From assembly GCF_000166395.1 (NCBI RefSeq), contig NC_014655.1, positions 1,798,001 through 1,862,000 on the forward strand: a stretch of 64,000 nt of DNA. The letters are read 5' to 3'. The notes beneath the pieces were generated by a model. That model saw only the letters and a program-made list of their open reading frames with translations. It had not been told where the DNA came from and made no database searches. Below, piece by piece: positions 17,156-27,212 of this stretch; position 1 is the first letter of the stretch; the number at the start of each line of letters is the position of its first letter. Both the position numbers and the translations under genes were made by a program. Origin of the DNA: Leadbetterella byssophila DSM 17132. Lineage in GTDB: Bacteria; Bacteroidota; Bacteroidia; Cytophagales; Spirosomataceae.

Positions 17156-17999
17156 CTTCTAACTGTTTGAGATTAGCTGCGTATATTCTTTTCGATACCA
17201 ATATACTAACTTCAAACAGGAAATAAAGAGGAAAGGCCACTAATAACTGACTAATTACATCCGGCGATGGGGTAATCACAGCAGCTACAATCAAAATAAC
17301 CACAAATGCATGTCTCCTATACTCTTGCAAAAAGGAAGGATTAACAATCCCAATCTTCGTCAAGACAGTAATGATAACAGGCAATTGGAACATCAAACCA
17401 CAGGCCAGGGTCAGTGTAGTAAGAATAGAAAGATAATTTTTTATGTCGTACTGATTTTCAATAGACGGATCCAATTGGAATTCCGCTAGAAAATGTACCC
17501 CAAACGGTGTTACTATAAAATAACCGAACGCAACACCCGCAAAGAACAAGGTAGAAACGATAAACACTGCACCCCTTGCCGCACGTCTTTCTACTGGTCT
17601 AAGACCCGGTTTAATGAAAGACCAAATCTCCCAGATAACGTAAGGGAATGCGATCAATAAACCGATCACAGCAGAAGAGGTAATAGCTAGCATGAACTGG
17701 CCGGAAACCTCCCTGTTTTGGAATTTAAATGCGACCTCGTTAAAGCATAGGCCATCTACGCCTATGCTTTGTCCAAGATCACAGAGTTTTTTGTATGTCC
17801 AAAAATCCGGCTTGGTTGGACCTAATATTAATTCACCATAAACCCACTCCTTTAAAAACCAGGCGGCGATCATAAAGATAAAAATAGCCGCAATAGACCT
17901 AATTAAATGCCACCTGAGTTCTTCCAGGTGCTCCAAGAAGGTCATTTCCTTTTCTCCGTCTAATTCCTCTTCTAAATGGTCTTGGTCTAATGGTGTCAT
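17142..17999 (-). CDS. tatC: Twin-arginine translocase subunit TatC
   Basis: TatC is the receptor of the Tat pathway for folded proteins in the inner membrane. The 285-aa product has the conserved N-terminal MTFLEHLEELRWHLIRS before the first helix, IKPGLRPVERRAA before a central helix, and FGYFIVTPFGVHFLAEF, with six hydrophobic helices in all. A slightly longer region between helices 1 and 2 contains two Cys residues (KLCDLG, GLCFNE). No tatA/tatB gene is adjacent. Two predicted Tat substrates occur at 59837-60697 and 60828-62228. It lies 8 bp downstream of glyA. Confidence 0.95.
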   Translation of the reverse strand: MTPLDQDHLEEELDGEKEMTFLEHLEELRWHLIRSIAAIFIFMIAAWFLKEWVYGELILGPTKPDFWTYKKLCDLGQSIGVDGLCFNEVAFKFQNREVSGQFMLAITSSAVIGLLIAFPYVIWEIWSFIKPGLRPVERRAARGAVFIVSTLFFAGVAFGYFIVTPFGVHFLAEFQLDPSIENQYDIKNYLSILTTLTLACGLMFQLPVIITVLTKIGIVNPSFLQEYRRHAFVVILIVAAVITPSPDVISQLLVAFPLYFLFEVSILVSKRIYAANLKQLEDEHI

Positions 18000-18007
18000 A
18001 CAGGTGA

Positions 18008-19285
18008 TTACTTAAATAGAGGGAACCATTTCATCCATTCATTTACTTCAGCTTTGGTAGTGTTCAAAACCTTTTCATTATCATGGTTCATCAATACGCG
18101 GTCTACTAATTCAACAATGCGTACAAAATCTTTTTCTTCTAAACCTCTGGTGGTCATTGCAGCAGCACCTACACGTATACCTGAAGTAGTCATAGCAGGA
18201 GCATCGTCAAATGGCACCATGTTTTTGTTAACAGTGATGTCTGCTTTGATCAAAGCATTTTCAGCCAATTTGCCGTTCAATCCTTTTGGTCTCAAATCAA
18301 TCAAAGCCAAATGGTTATCCGTACCTCCACTGATCACTTTGTATCCCTTCTCCACAAAGGTATCCGCCATGATCTTAGCATTCTTTTTCACTTGCTTAAC
18401 ATAAGCCGTGTAATTATCTGTCAATGCTTCACCAAAGGCTACGGCTTTAGCAGCAATGATATGTTCCAAAGGCCCACCTTGGATACCTGGGAATACCGCA
18501 GAATCCAAAAGAGAAGTCATGGTTCTAACTTTTCCTTTTGCAGTAGTGATACCAAATGGGTTTTCAAAGTCATTTCTCACCATAATTACACCACCTCTAG
18601 TTCCTCTTAAGGTCTTGTGAGTAGTAGTGGTAACAATGTGACAGTGATCAAATGGATCATTCAATAATCCCTTAGCAATCAAACCAGCAGGGTGACTGAT
18701 ATCTGCCAATAACAAGGCGCCCACTTTATCAGCAATATTTCTCAAACGCTCATAATCCCAGTCTCTGGAATATGCAGAAGCTCCACAAATGATCAATTTT
18801 GGACGCTCAGCTAAAGCCGTTTGTTCTACCTTATCCCAGTTAATTAAACCTGTAGCCTCTTCCACACCGTAGAACAAAGGCTGAAAGTATTTTCCGGAAA
18901 TATTCACCGGAGAACCGTGAGTCAGGTGACCTCCGTGTGCTAAATTGAAACCTAAGATCTTATCTCCAGGGTTAAGACATGCCAAAAACACTGCTGTGTT
19001 TGCCTGAGCTCCGGAATGAGGCTGAACGTTTGCCCAACCTACATTGAACAACTCCTTCAGACGGTCAATCGCTATTTGCTCTACTTCATCTACCACTTCA
19101 CATCCTCCGTAATAACGTTTTCCCGGAAGACCTTCCGCATATTTGTTGGTCAATACGCTACCGGCTGCTGCCATAACCTGTTCAGAAACAAAGTTTTCTG
19201 ATGCAATCAATTCAATCCCGTGTAGCTGTCTTTCATGCTCCTTCTGGATCAAGTCAAAAATGCGGGTGTCTGCAAAATTGTTCAT
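18008..19285 (-). CDS. glyA: Serine hydroxymethyltransferase
   Basis: GlyA interconverts serine and glycine while loading one-carbon units on tetrahydrofolate, using PLP in the cytoplasm. The 425-aa protein has the family opening [16 protein letters not shown], the [11 protein letters not shown] block, the PLP region [11 protein letters not shown] and the Schiff-base Lys224 in [14 protein letters not shown]. All key residues are present and the length is standard. An exact TAAATTTG -7 box lies 31 bp upstream of the start. Confidence 0.97.
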   Translation of the reverse strand: MNNFADTRIFDLIQKEHERQLHGIELIASENFVSEQVMAAAGSVLTNKYAEGLPGKRYYGGCEVVDEVEQIAIDRLKELFNVGWANVQPHSGAQANTAVFLACLNPGDKILGFNLAHGGHLTHGSPVNISGKYFQPLFYGVEEATGLINWDKVEQTALAERPKLIICGASAYSRDWDYERLRNIADKVGALLLADISHPAGLIAKGLLNDPFDHCHIVTTTTHKTLRGTRGGVIMVRNDFENPFGITTAKGKVRTMTSLLDSAVFPGIQGGPLEHIIAAKAVAFGEALTDNYTAYVKQVKKNAKIMADTFVEKGYKVISGGTDNHLALIDLRPKGLNGKLAENALIKADITVNKNMVPFDDAPAMTTSGIRVGAAAMTTRGLEEKDFVRIVELVDRVLMNHDNEKVLNTTKAEVNEWMKWFPLFK

Positions 19286-19315
19286 AAATAATTGATGATC
19301 GGTTTAATTCCGCAG

Positions 19316-19323
19316 CAAATTTA
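19316..19323 (-). promoter_or_regulatory. Putative glyA promoter -7 box
   Basis: The minus strand reads TAAATTTG, an exact match to TAnnTTTG, giving a leader of about 25 nt. A matching -33 element is not obvious. Confidence 0.45.
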
Positions 19324-19438
19324 AGCTATCTTTTTGAACTATGTGAAGGATTATTGGAAATAAGGCAGTTCCCATCCCTATTTTTTTTCCCTACTATTTT
19401 TCCGAACAATCAGTATATTCGTAAAAACATTCAACCTC

Positions 19439-20656
19439 ATGAAAGAGCAAATCTTTGAGAACCTGCAAAATCCCGAAGTACTTGAACATTTGTACCGAAA
19501 AAATAAATCGGGTTTCAAGACTGCCTTTTCTTCTCTTCCTGAGGAAGTTAATCACTTACCCATCGTTCAATTTTGGAATACCAGACTATACTTTAAAGAA
19601 GAGTCTGTAATCACCAAAAACGAATGGATGACCGTAGGCTTGATCTGTTTTTTTCTGGGACTGTATGCTAAAATTCCCGACTTCTTTCCGGCAGTTGAAT
19701 CGGACAGTTTCTATCTCAGAAATTTGCCATTTATCCTCTTTGGTGGCTTATCGGTATACTTCGTCTGGTCGAAAAGAATAGCCTTATCCACCATCTTGCC
19801 CTTTCTCCTGATCTTCCTGCTCTCCTTGTGCTATATCCACTTCCTTCCTCTGAATAGAGATACTACCCATCTGGCTTTTATCCACCTCCCCTTTTTCCTT
19901 TGGTCTATTTTGGGCTATATCTATGCAGGAAATGACAATAAAGCCAAACTGGAATTTTTACAGTACATAGGAGATCTGGTAGTGATGACTGTCATTATCC
20001 TCCTTTCCGGAGCCCTGATGACAGGATTAACGCTAGGCCTTTTTGATCTAATTAATGTAAACATTACTGATTTTTATGTTCACTACGTCATCATTTGGGG
20101 ACTAGCATCAGCGCCGGTGGTTTCCACCTTTTTGCTGGAGAAATATCCGCAAATGGTCAGCCAGGTTGCTCCCACCATAGCAAAGATCTTCACCCCTATG
20201 GTCCTACTCATATTAAGTGCCTATCTGGTCACCTTATTATATTCGGGGAAGGATCCCTATACGGACAGAGACTTTTTGTTGGTGTTTAACCTAGTCCTTA
20301 TAGGAGTTCTGGCCCTGATCTTCTTCTCCATTGCAGAAAACAATGGCAGCTCTTTCAGCAGATGGGTTTTATTCCTTTTGGCACTGGTTAGCTTCATAGT
20401 TAATGCAGTGGCCTTGTCAGCTATCCTCTTTCGAATCACTTCCTACGGATGGACACCTAACAGATTCGCCATCTTCGGAGGCAATCTCCTCATCTTTATT
20501 CATTTACTATGGATAACCTGGCAATTAGGAAGATCCCTTAAGAGTTCTATTCCACTTGAAGGAGTAAACAGAGTACTCTTGAGTTATATTCCGGTGTATA
20601 TCTTATGGATGATGTTTATCACCTTCTTTTTGCCCTTGATTTGGAGTTTCAAGTAA
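19439..20656 (+). CDS. DUF4153 family multi-spanning membrane protein
   Basis: The 405-aa inner-membrane protein has a soluble N-terminus of about 60 residues (NPEVLEHLYRKNKSGFKTAF) and around ten to eleven hydrophobic helices. The pattern, including the NRFAIFGGNLLIFIHLLWI segment near the C-terminus, fits DUF4153, which is common in Bacteroidota and Firmicutes and has no proven function. No catalytic motif is visible. Its 3' end overlaps the convergent pentapeptide gene by 8 bp. Confidence 0.75.
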   Translation: MKEQIFENLQNPEVLEHLYRKNKSGFKTAFSSLPEEVNHLPIVQFWNTRLYFKEESVITKNEWMTVGLICFFLGLYAKIPDFFPAVESDSFYLRNLPFILFGGLSVYFVWSKRIALSTILPFLLIFLLSLCYIHFLPLNRDTTHLAFIHLPFFLWSILGYIYAGNDNKAKLEFLQYIGDLVVMTVIILLSGALMTGLTLGLFDLINVNITDFYVHYVIIWGLASAPVVSTFLLEKYPQMVSQVAPTIAKIFTPMVLLILSAYLVTLLYSGKDPYTDRDFLLVFNLVLIGVLALIFFSIAENNGSSFSRWVLFLLALVSFIVNAVALSAILFRITSYGWTPNRFAIFGGNLLIFIHLLWITWQLGRSLKSSIPLEGVNRVLLSYIPVYILWMMFITFFLPLIWSFK

Positions 20657-21197
20657 GAGAGAGCTGATATTTATCCAATAAACCAGCAATATTATCTTTA
20701 GAAAACTTGGCCCTTTTCATCCTGTTTTGTTCAGGATCAATAGAGAAATTCCTAGCAGATCTAAAGTCGGCCTTTTCTAAAATGCTCCTTTCAAATGTGG
20801 CATTGCTTAAGTCAGTCTCCTGAAAGACAGCCTCTGTTAGATCTGCTCCTGTGAAATCAGCACCTTCCATCACACATTGAATGTAAGGGGTCTTCTTCAT
20901 ACGCATACCCAGGAAGGAGGCATGCTGCAACTGGCAGTTTTGAAACCTTAAGGAAAGTCCGAAAGGGGTAACCGTATCAAATCTCACTCCTAGGATTTTA
21001 CAATCCCTAAACGTAACATCTTGAAAAGTTGCACTTTCCACCCTACACATGCTTAAATTACAACTATCAAACTTACAATCTATGAAGGCTATTCCACTCA
21101 GGTTTTCCTCTGTAAAATCTACACTATTAAAGGTACAACTTTCATATTCGCCCTTCCCGGGGAATTCCTTTTCAAAATGTCGAGATTCGTAGTACAT
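20649..21197 (-). CDS. Pentapeptide-repeat protein
   Basis: The 182-aa protein consists almost wholly of A(D/N)LXX-type pentapeptides, for example SGIAFIDCKFDSCNLSMC and GADFTGADLTEAVFQETDLS, predicting a right-handed quadrilateral beta helix. Size and Cys-rich turns resemble the Qnr/MfpA group that mimics DNA and protects gyrase, but many such proteins have no known role, and resistance activity should not be assumed. The C-terminal helix (DNIAGLLDKYQLSL) could mediate dimerisation, as in that group. It has its own promoter-like sequence. Confidence 0.88.
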   Translation of the reverse strand: MYYESRHFEKEFPGKGEYESCTFNSVDFTEENLSGIAFIDCKFDSCNLSMCRVESATFQDVTFRDCKILGVRFDTVTPFGLSLRFQNCQLQHASFLGMRMKKTPYIQCVMEGADFTGADLTEAVFQETDLSNATFERSILEKADFRSARNFSIDPEQNRMKRAKFSKDNIAGLLDKYQLSLT

Positions 21198-21213
21198 TCA
21201 CTAAATTTTTGAA

Positions 21214-21242
21214 CAAAAGTAGCCGTAAACTCAATATACCAA
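21214..21242 (-). promoter_or_regulatory. Putative promoter of the pentapeptide-repeat gene
   Basis: On the minus strand TTG (21240-21242), an 18-bp spacer and TACTTTTG (21214-21221) form a good Bacteroidota-type promoter, about 17 bp before the ATG. It is back to back with the promoter of the MFS gene. Confidence 0.55.
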
Positions 21243-21263
21243 CTAAAAGCTTCTACTTTTTTG

Positions 21264-21271
21264 TACCTTTG
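21264..21271 (+). promoter_or_regulatory. Putative -7 box for the MFS transporter gene
   Basis: TACCTTTG is an exact TAnnTTTG match 22 bp before the ATG at 21294. It sits inside an upstream in-frame extension of the coding frame, which argues that translation starts at 21294. Confidence 0.5.
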
Positions 21272-21293
21272 CGCCCCAAAAAATATAAATCAC

Positions 21294-22523
21294 ATGCAAC
21301 ATTGGAAAAGAACTTTTGCCATTCTCTTTACAGGACAATTCATCTCCATTATAACCAGTAGTTTAGTGAATTTTGCAGTGATGCTTTGGCTCAGCATCAC
21401 TTATGACTCTGCTGTAGTACTGGCAAATTCCGCTATTGCAGGCTTCTTACCACAAGCTATTCTCGGTTTGTTTTCAGGAGTGTATGTAGACAAATGGAAC
21501 AGAAAGCTAACCATGATGCTAGCAGATGGATTCATCGCCTTATGTACCTTGGCCATCTCTCTATACTTTGTCTATGGAGAACCAGAACTTTCTCTACTTT
21601 ACCTCTTAATGGCTTTGCGATCAGCAGGTTCTGCCTTTCATATGCCGGCTCTACAGGCCTCCATACCCTTATTAGCCCCAGAGGACCAACTTTTAAGAGT
21701 TTCCGGATTGCAACAAACCATACAGTCCATTTCCACTATAGGAGGACCGGCTCTTGGAGCGCTTGCCATAACCTACTTAGATATTGAATATGTATTGCTT
21801 TTTGACGTCATTGGAGCCATAATGGCCATAGGTTCTTTATTCTTCATTCACATCCCTCAACCTCCGGCTTCTGAATCCCACTCAGAAAGCATTTTTTTCC
21901 AAATAAATGAGGGAATTAAAGCCATCTTATCTAAATCTGGCATGGGACTACTATTTCTAGGTTCTATCTGCGTTACCTTCTTTATCATGCCTATAGCCGT
22001 GCTTTTCCCCCTAATGACCATCCGCCATTTTGAAGGAGGGAAATTTGAAGTAAGCGTTATTGAAGTTATCTGGGGAGTAGGTATGTTTATTGGAGGCAGC
22101 GCCTTAGGTATTAGTAATTCTAAAATCAACAAAGTAATTCTAGTAAATCTAACCTACCTAGTGTTAGGTTTTAGTATGTTGTTTATTGGAGTCTTACCAA
22201 AAGAGTATTTTATCCTGTTTGTAAGCTTGACAGGCTTAGGGGGAGTAGCCTCATCCGTTTATTATGCCAGCTTTAATACACTCATTCAAGAGAAAATAGA
22301 ACCTGAAGTCCTAGGAAGAGTCTTTGCCATGTTTGGAAGTATATCCCTCTTCCCTTCCCTATTAGGCTTAATGGGTATTGGTATCTTTGCAGAAGATTTG
22401 GGAATCAGAAATTCCTTCATTCTACTAGGAGGATTGATTGCAGTTATTGGTTTAATCTCTTTCTTTATCCCGAAAGTGATGAACATCGACCGCCTTAAAA
22501 ATCAAAGTCAGCCCGAACTCTAA
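21294..22523 (+). CDS. MFS transporter
   Basis: The 409-aa major-facilitator protein has twelve hydrophobic segments. The N-terminal FTGQFISIITSSLVNFAVML and the loop-2 motif FSGVYVDKWNRKLTMMLADG (a variant of the MFS GxxxDRxGRR motif) fit the enterobactin-exporter-like or macrolide-efflux-like MFS group. The substrate is unknown. The frame stays open 11 codons upstream (from 21261), but a promoter box lies there and ATG 21294 gives the usual N-terminus. The 3' end overlaps the convergent DUF5686 gene by 29 bp. Confidence 0.88.
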   Translation: MQHWKRTFAILFTGQFISIITSSLVNFAVMLWLSITYDSAVVLANSAIAGFLPQAILGLFSGVYVDKWNRKLTMMLADGFIALCTLAISLYFVYGEPELSLLYLLMALRSAGSAFHMPALQASIPLLAPEDQLLRVSGLQQTIQSISTIGGPALGALAITYLDIEYVLLFDVIGAIMAIGSLFFIHIPQPPASESHSESIFFQINEGIKAILSKSGMGLLFLGSICVTFFIMPIAVLFPLMTIRHFEGGKFEVSVIEVIWGVGMFIGGSALGISNSKINKVILVNLTYLVLGFSMLFIGVLPKEYFILFVSLTGLGGVASSVYYASFNTLIQEKIEPEVLGRVFAMFGSISLFPSLLGLMGIGIFAEDLGIRNSFILLGGLIAVIGLISFFIPKVMNIDRLKNQSQPEL

Positions 22524-24939
22524 TACCCACTTTGGAAATATCCGGATGATGGATATAAGTAAATCTCTTTACTAAATCTATCCTGAAAAACTTAAGGATA
22601 TTTCCAACACCCACTCCTCCTTCTATGTAGGGCTTATTGCCCAGAGCATACATGGTAGGTAGTCCTTCCTCATTTTTAGGAAAGTCAAAAGCCCCATTTC
22701 TATTAGAGGAGCTTAGTCCTCCGCTAAGCATCTTTAAGGACAAAAGCTCTCGCCATTTTAGATGGGAAAGCAGAGGAATCTTATTCAATAAGGCCCCATT
22801 AAAATTATGTTCCAGTTTTAAAGCCACAAACCTATCTCCTACAAACTCCATGAAGTTCATCATATTATAAGAAGCTTGTTGGAAAGTATACGTTTGATTT
22901 GCCCGCATAATGTCCAAAAGAGGGTAAGGCAATCTTTTACCATAAGTCATACCCATCTCAAAATTGGTTTCGGTATAACCTAACGGTCCCAATAACATTC
23001 GTTTATCTATATTTAGACTCCACTTCTGATAATTATATTCCCCGCCCTGCAGGCCTTTTACTCCCCAAGATGTACGGAGGGTAAAGACGGGATACTGGGT
23101 GGTTAGGCTTGACCTACTGGTTTTACCTTGATAAAATCTCTCGTTTGGGGCATACCTTAACTCCCCTTTGAACTCCGTGGTGGTTAATTCATCAAAAATC
23201 CTTTCTCCCTTCTTAAATATCAAACTTCCTGCAGCCTCTTGGATAGTATTTTCGTAGGTTAGTCGGTAGGAGAGTCTATTTTGAAACTCTTGCACCCACT
23301 TTAAGGTGAATCTCTTGTAATACACCCACTTATCCGTTTCACCTCGAGGAATGTTGAGTAAGAAACTGTAATCAGCTGTATATCTTAAGTTGTTTCCCGG
23401 GATTTCTATATCCTTTCTATAGCCTACGGTTATATTCTTCATTGGGAAGACGTACTTATTCTTCCCGGTAAAGGAGTAGGTGAACATGGCATTGTATTTC
23501 CAACGTTCATCTCTGAATCCATAAGCACCAAAGCCTTCCAAGAAAACCTTATTACTAAAAGCCGGCTGGGTCCTGGCTCCCACCCTCATTCGAAATCCTT
23601 CCAAGGTATTATGCCCAATAAAGGTGGAAAGAGGTCCTACCTCTGCAAAGGGGCTGGCACTAAAATATCCGTACCCCAGTACACCAATGGCCTGACTCAC
23701 TTGTTTGAAACGTTTGGTATCTTTCAAACTATCCAGTGTAGCATAGATCTTGTCATCATAAGCTGAACCTTCCCCTATAGATTCGTGTGCTTCCTTCACC
23801 ACAGGCTTCACCTCCAACTCATCCCAGTTCTTTGCCTGATTAACCTGATAATTACTAAACTCAATCAACTTCTCCGTCAGGATTGATTCCTTCATGTTAG
23901 AAGTGATGGAAAATTCCATAGCCACATTACTCACCCGCAGGCTATATCGTCCCTCCGTATTACGTATAAATTGCTGATCTATCTCTAAATTCCTGATCCA
24001 GTTCAGGTTTATTCCTTTACCCGTACGAAGAGATATACTAGTCACACCATACGTTTCTAGATCTACTCGCATCTCACCCCAAAATAGAAAATCTTTAGAG
24101 TTTCTGGGGGTAAAATAAACCTTGACATATTTTCTACCTTGAACTAAGGACGTATCACCCAAATCATACATATAAAATGTAGGACCCAGATCAGAGATGG
24201 GGCTCACAAACTGATTGGTGATTAACATCATGGAGTTATCATAAATATCAAAAGGCTGGTAGGCATGGGCTATGTACATCTTGATACCCTCATTATCGAA
24301 AATATTTTCATCTAATTTTACTGCCTTTTCTTCCAGCACCCTCTTGTGCATTTTCTCCCCTTTGTAGTAGACTTCGTTCAATTGATCCTGAACAAAAAGG
24401 GGCAAAAAGACCTTTCCTTCTATTCTAGTTGAATCAAAATTATGAGCTAGGGCAGGAAAAAGCTTAACTACTGGATGTTTGAGCATTTTTTCCTTCTTAT
24501 TGACCAATCCTATTCTGACCTTCTCATGCTCCTTGTAATAAAGATGTTCGTATCCGCTATTTCTATTCTGTGCCTTATGATCTATAACTTGTTTGATGAA
24601 TTCAACGGCCGGATTCCCTTTGTTCCTGTATTTCTTCTTTTTGACAGTAACTGCAGCGAGAGAAATGAAATTTTCTTGTAATAAGACCGTATAGGAAGAG
24701 AGTCCGGGAGTTAGTTCAAGGGTATAGGTGTTATAACCTACGGAACTGATTCTCAGAATTCCGGATTTTGGAACAAAACTAAAAACTCCTTCAGGATCTG
24801 TTTGACCTACAGCCATGTTTCCGTCCCAAATCACTGCAGCGGGAACGCCTTCCCTACTCAGAGAATCCAATACCTTTATCTGGATCTGAGCTTGTAAGGT
24901 AAAGGTGGAAAATAGTAGTAAAAGAAATATTAGTCTCAA
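22495..24939 (-). CDS. DUF5686/carboxypeptidase-regulatory-like outer-membrane protein
   Basis: The 814-aa product has a signal peptide (1-18, TFTLQAQ) and a carboxypeptidase-regulatory-like beta-sandwich at about residues 20-95 (VKVLDSLSREGVPAAVIW-like layout). A DUF5686 region follows, ending in a large outer-membrane beta-barrel with many alternating strands and a terminal aromatic/hydrophobic strand (KVGIRVRADFDF). The architecture is common in Bacteroidota; its role is not established and may be in envelope assembly. Translation starts at a TTG that overlaps the mtgA stop as TTGA, so it is probably coupled to mtgA. Confidence 0.83.
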   Translation of the reverse strand: MRLIFLLLLFSTFTLQAQIQIKVLDSLSREGVPAAVIWDGNMAVGQTDPEGVFSFVPKSGILRISSVGYNTYTLELTPGLSSYTVLLQENFISLAAVTVKKKKYRNKGNPAVEFIKQVIDHKAQNRNSGYEHLYYKEHEKVRIGLVNKKEKMLKHPVVKLFPALAHNFDSTRIEGKVFLPLFVQDQLNEVYYKGEKMHKRVLEEKAVKLDENIFDNEGIKMYIAHAYQPFDIYDNSMMLITNQFVSPISDLGPTFYMYDLGDTSLVQGRKYVKVYFTPRNSKDFLFWGEMRVDLETYGVTSISLRTGKGINLNWIRNLEIDQQFIRNTEGRYSLRVSNVAMEFSITSNMKESILTEKLIEFSNYQVNQAKNWDELEVKPVVKEAHESIGEGSAYDDKIYATLDSLKDTKRFKQVSQAIGVLGYGYFSASPFAEVGPLSTFIGHNTLEGFRMRVGARTQPAFSNKVFLEGFGAYGFRDERWKYNAMFTYSFTGKNKYVFPMKNITVGYRKDIEIPGNNLRYTADYSFLLNIPRGETDKWVYYKRFTLKWVQEFQNRLSYRLTYENTIQEAAGSLIFKKGERIFDELTTTEFKGELRYAPNERFYQGKTSRSSLTTQYPVFTLRTSWGVKGLQGGEYNYQKWSLNIDKRMLLGPLGYTETNFEMGMTYGKRLPYPLLDIMRANQTYTFQQASYNMMNFMEFVGDRFVALKLEHNFNGALLNKIPLLSHLKWRELLSLKMLSGGLSSSNRNGAFDFPKNEEGLPTMYALGNKPYIEGGVGVGNILKFFRIDLVKRFTYIHHPDISKVGIRVRADFDF

Positions 24940-25634
24940 AACTTCCGAAGGCCTTCTATGTATTTAAATCCACCTAATGCACGCATATATTTTTGTATAA
25001 CCCCGGATCTCCGGGTAACATAAGGACCTGGCTTAGCTGCAGACCATTTCACCGGACTAGGTAAAACAGCGGCTAATCGGGCAGCTTCTGCCCGCGTCAA
25101 ATGGGATGCCGGCTTCCCAAAGAATCGTTGAGAAGCTGCTTCTGCTCCGAAGGTATTTGGCCCCATCTCAGCCACATTCACATACACCTCCAGTATACGC
25201 TGCTTTCCCCAAATAAGCTCTATAAGTGCAGTAAAATACACCTCTAAGGCCTTTCTTAAATAGCTTCTGCCTTGCCACAGAAATACATTTTTTGCTACTT
25301 GTTGGCTAATGGTACTAGCACCTCTCACTTTTTTACCTTTCTGATTATTGACATATGCCTTTTGTAAGGCTTTAATATCGAATCCCCAATGTACAGGAAA
25401 GTTTTGATCTTCCGCTGCAACTGCCGCCAGATGCATTTCTCTGGAAACCTTATGGTAAGACCTCCACTTGTAATGGATCTTTGAATCTTTACCCTCAGCT
25501 ATGGCACTGACCTTTCGGTCTAACATGGTCCAGGTAAAAGGAATGGGCAAAAACTTAAACAGCAAAACACCTCCTATTGAAAAGGCAAAGAAGTAGAAAA
25601 TAATCTTACTGAGAAGTCTGCGAATCTTTCTCAT
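24936..25634 (-). CDS. mtgA: Monofunctional peptidoglycan glycosyltransferase
   Basis: MtgA polymerises lipid II into glycan strands at the periplasmic face of the inner membrane. The 232-aa protein has one N-terminal membrane helix (about residues 9-28). The GT51 domain shows AAEDQNFPVHWGFD with catalytic Glu75, KGKKVRGASTISQQVAKNVF, and KQRILEVYVNVAEMG, the standard GT51 blocks. No transpeptidase domain follows, which separates it from class A PBPs. It precedes DUF5686 with a 4-bp overlap and follows a terminator after sufB. Confidence 0.95.
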   Translation of the reverse strand: MRKIRRLLSKIIFYFFAFSIGGVLLFKFLPIPFTWTMLDRKVSAIAEGKDSKIHYKWRSYHKVSREMHLAAVAAEDQNFPVHWGFDIKALQKAYVNNQKGKKVRGASTISQQVAKNVFLWQGRSYLRKALEVYFTALIELIWGKQRILEVYVNVAEMGPNTFGAEAASQRFFGKPASHLTRAEAARLAAVLPSPVKWSAAKPGPYVTRRSGVIQKYMRALGGFKYIEGLRKF

Positions 25635-25639
25635 ATGGT

Positions 25640-25673
25640 TCTAATTAAAAAGGTCTACTAAAAAGCAGACCTT
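25640..25673 (-). terminator. Intrinsic terminator after sufB
   Basis: Arms AAGGTCT (25650-25656) and AGACCTT (25667-25673) form a 7-bp stem with a 10-nt loop. On the minus strand it runs into TTTTTAATT. It falls between the sufB stop (25700) and the mtgA start (25634). Confidence 0.65.
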
Positions 25674-25699
25674 CTTTTAAAATATATTGGCAATATTAA

Positions 25700-27145
25700 T
25701 TAACCTACTGAACCTTCCAAGGAAACGGCTAGAAGTTTTTGCGCTTCCACCGCAAATTCCATAGGTAATTGATTCAAAACTTCTTTAGCATAACCGTTAA
25801 TGATCAAGGCTACGGCCGTTTCAGTATCAATACCTCTTTGATTACAATAGAACAATTGATCTTCTCCTATTTTTGAGGTAGTAGCCTCATGTTCTACATT
25901 TGCCGTAGGGTTATTACACTCAATATATGGGAAAGTGTGCGCACCACAACGGTCACCTAGTAACATGGAGTCACACTGGGAGAAGTTTCTGGCATTATCT
26001 GCACGTTTAGAAATTTCTACCAATCCTCTATAAGAGTTTTGACTTCTACCCGCAGAAATACCTTTGGAAACGATTCTACTACGGGTATTCTTACCGATGT
26101 GAATCATCTTCGTACCGGTATCTGCTTGCTGGAAGTTATTCGTAACGGCTACTGAATAGAATTCTCCAATAGAATTATCCCCTTTCAAGATCACAGAAGG
26201 ATACTTCCAAGTTACTGCAGAACCCGTTTCTACCTGAGTCCAGGATATTTTAGAACGATCTCCAAAGCAAAGACCTCTCTTCGTCACGAAGTTAAATACT
26301 CCACCTTTTCCTTCTTTATCTCCAGGATACCAGTTTTGTACAGTAGAATACTTCACTTCTGCATTTTCATGGGCAAAGATCTCCACTACCGCAGCGTGCA
26401 ATTGGTTCTCATCTCTCATCGGAGCGGTACAACCCTCCAAGTAGCTTACATAAGCACCTTCATCAGCGATGATCAAGGTACGCTCAAACTGACCCGTTCC
26501 CGCAGCGTTAATACGGAAATAAGTAGAGAGTTCCATAGGGCAACGAACGCCTTTTGGAATATAACAGAAGGATCCGTCAGAGAATACGGCCGAGTTCAGA
26601 GCAGAATAGAAATTATCCTTCACCGGAACTACAGAACCTAAATATTTCTTCACTAAATCAGGATATTCCTTGATAGCTTCAGATATAGAACAGAAGATAA
26701 TCCCTTTTTCAGCTAATTCAGCTCTGAAGGTAGTGGCCACTGACACAGAGTCAATAACGGCATCCACTGCTACTCCGGAGATTCTTTTTTGCTCACTAAG
26801 AGAAATCCCAAGCTTTTCAAAAGTCTTCCTCAATTCAGGATCCACTTCGTCCAAACTATTCAGTTTCTTTTGTTGTTTAGGAGCAGAATAGTATTTGATA
26901 GCCTGAAAATCAGGTTTTTCATAGGTAACATTCGCCCAGTTAGGCTCCGTCATCTTTTCCCATTCTCTATACGCCTTCAATCTCCATTCTAACATCCATT
27001 CCGGTTCATTCTTTTTTGCAGAAATAAACCTAACGATGTCTTCGCTTAAGCCCGGAGGGGCTTCATCCGCCTCTATATCCGTATAAAATCCGTACTTGTA
27101 CTCGGAGGAGGTGATTTCCTCCAATATATCTGTATCTTTACTCAT
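25700..27145 (-). CDS. sufB: Fe-S cluster assembly scaffold SufB
   Basis: SufB builds iron-sulfur clusters with SufC and SufD in the cytoplasm. The 481-aa product carries the SufB signatures [32 protein letters not shown], the beta-helix core [20 protein letters not shown], and the C-terminal [18 protein letters not shown]. Length and key Cys and His positions look intact. I start at ATG 27145; a GTG two codons upstream is also in frame. Unusually, sufC, sufD and sufS are not next to it; the neighbours are a lipoprotein and mtgA. Confidence 0.96.
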   Translation of the reverse strand: MSKDTDILEEITSSEYKYGFYTDIEADEAPPGLSEDIVRFISAKKNEPEWMLEWRLKAYREWEKMTEPNWANVTYEKPDFQAIKYYSAPKQQKKLNSLDEVDPELRKTFEKLGISLSEQKRISGVAVDAVIDSVSVATTFRAELAEKGIIFCSISEAIKEYPDLVKKYLGSVVPVKDNFYSALNSAVFSDGSFCYIPKGVRCPMELSTYFRINAAGTGQFERTLIIADEGAYVSYLEGCTAPMRDENQLHAAVVEIFAHENAEVKYSTVQNWYPGDKEGKGGVFNFVTKRGLCFGDRSKISWTQVETGSAVTWKYPSVILKGDNSIGEFYSVAVTNNFQQADTGTKMIHIGKNTRSRIVSKGISAGRSQNSYRGLVEISKRADNARNFSQCDSMLLGDRCGAHTFPYIECNNPTANVEHEATTSKIGEDQLFYCNQRGIDTETAVALIINGYAKEVLNQLPMEFAVEAQKLLAVSLEGSVG

Positions 27146-27212
27146 ATTCACAGTCCATTACTCTTTCCTAACAAGCATTTGGAGAAATACGTTTCTAATC
27201 TCCGCATTTTTC

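Noticed and set aside
20649-21197. Calling the pentapeptide protein a quinolone-resistance (Qnr) determinant
   Set aside because: Fold similarity alone does not show gyrase protection, and pentapeptide proteins are very diverse.
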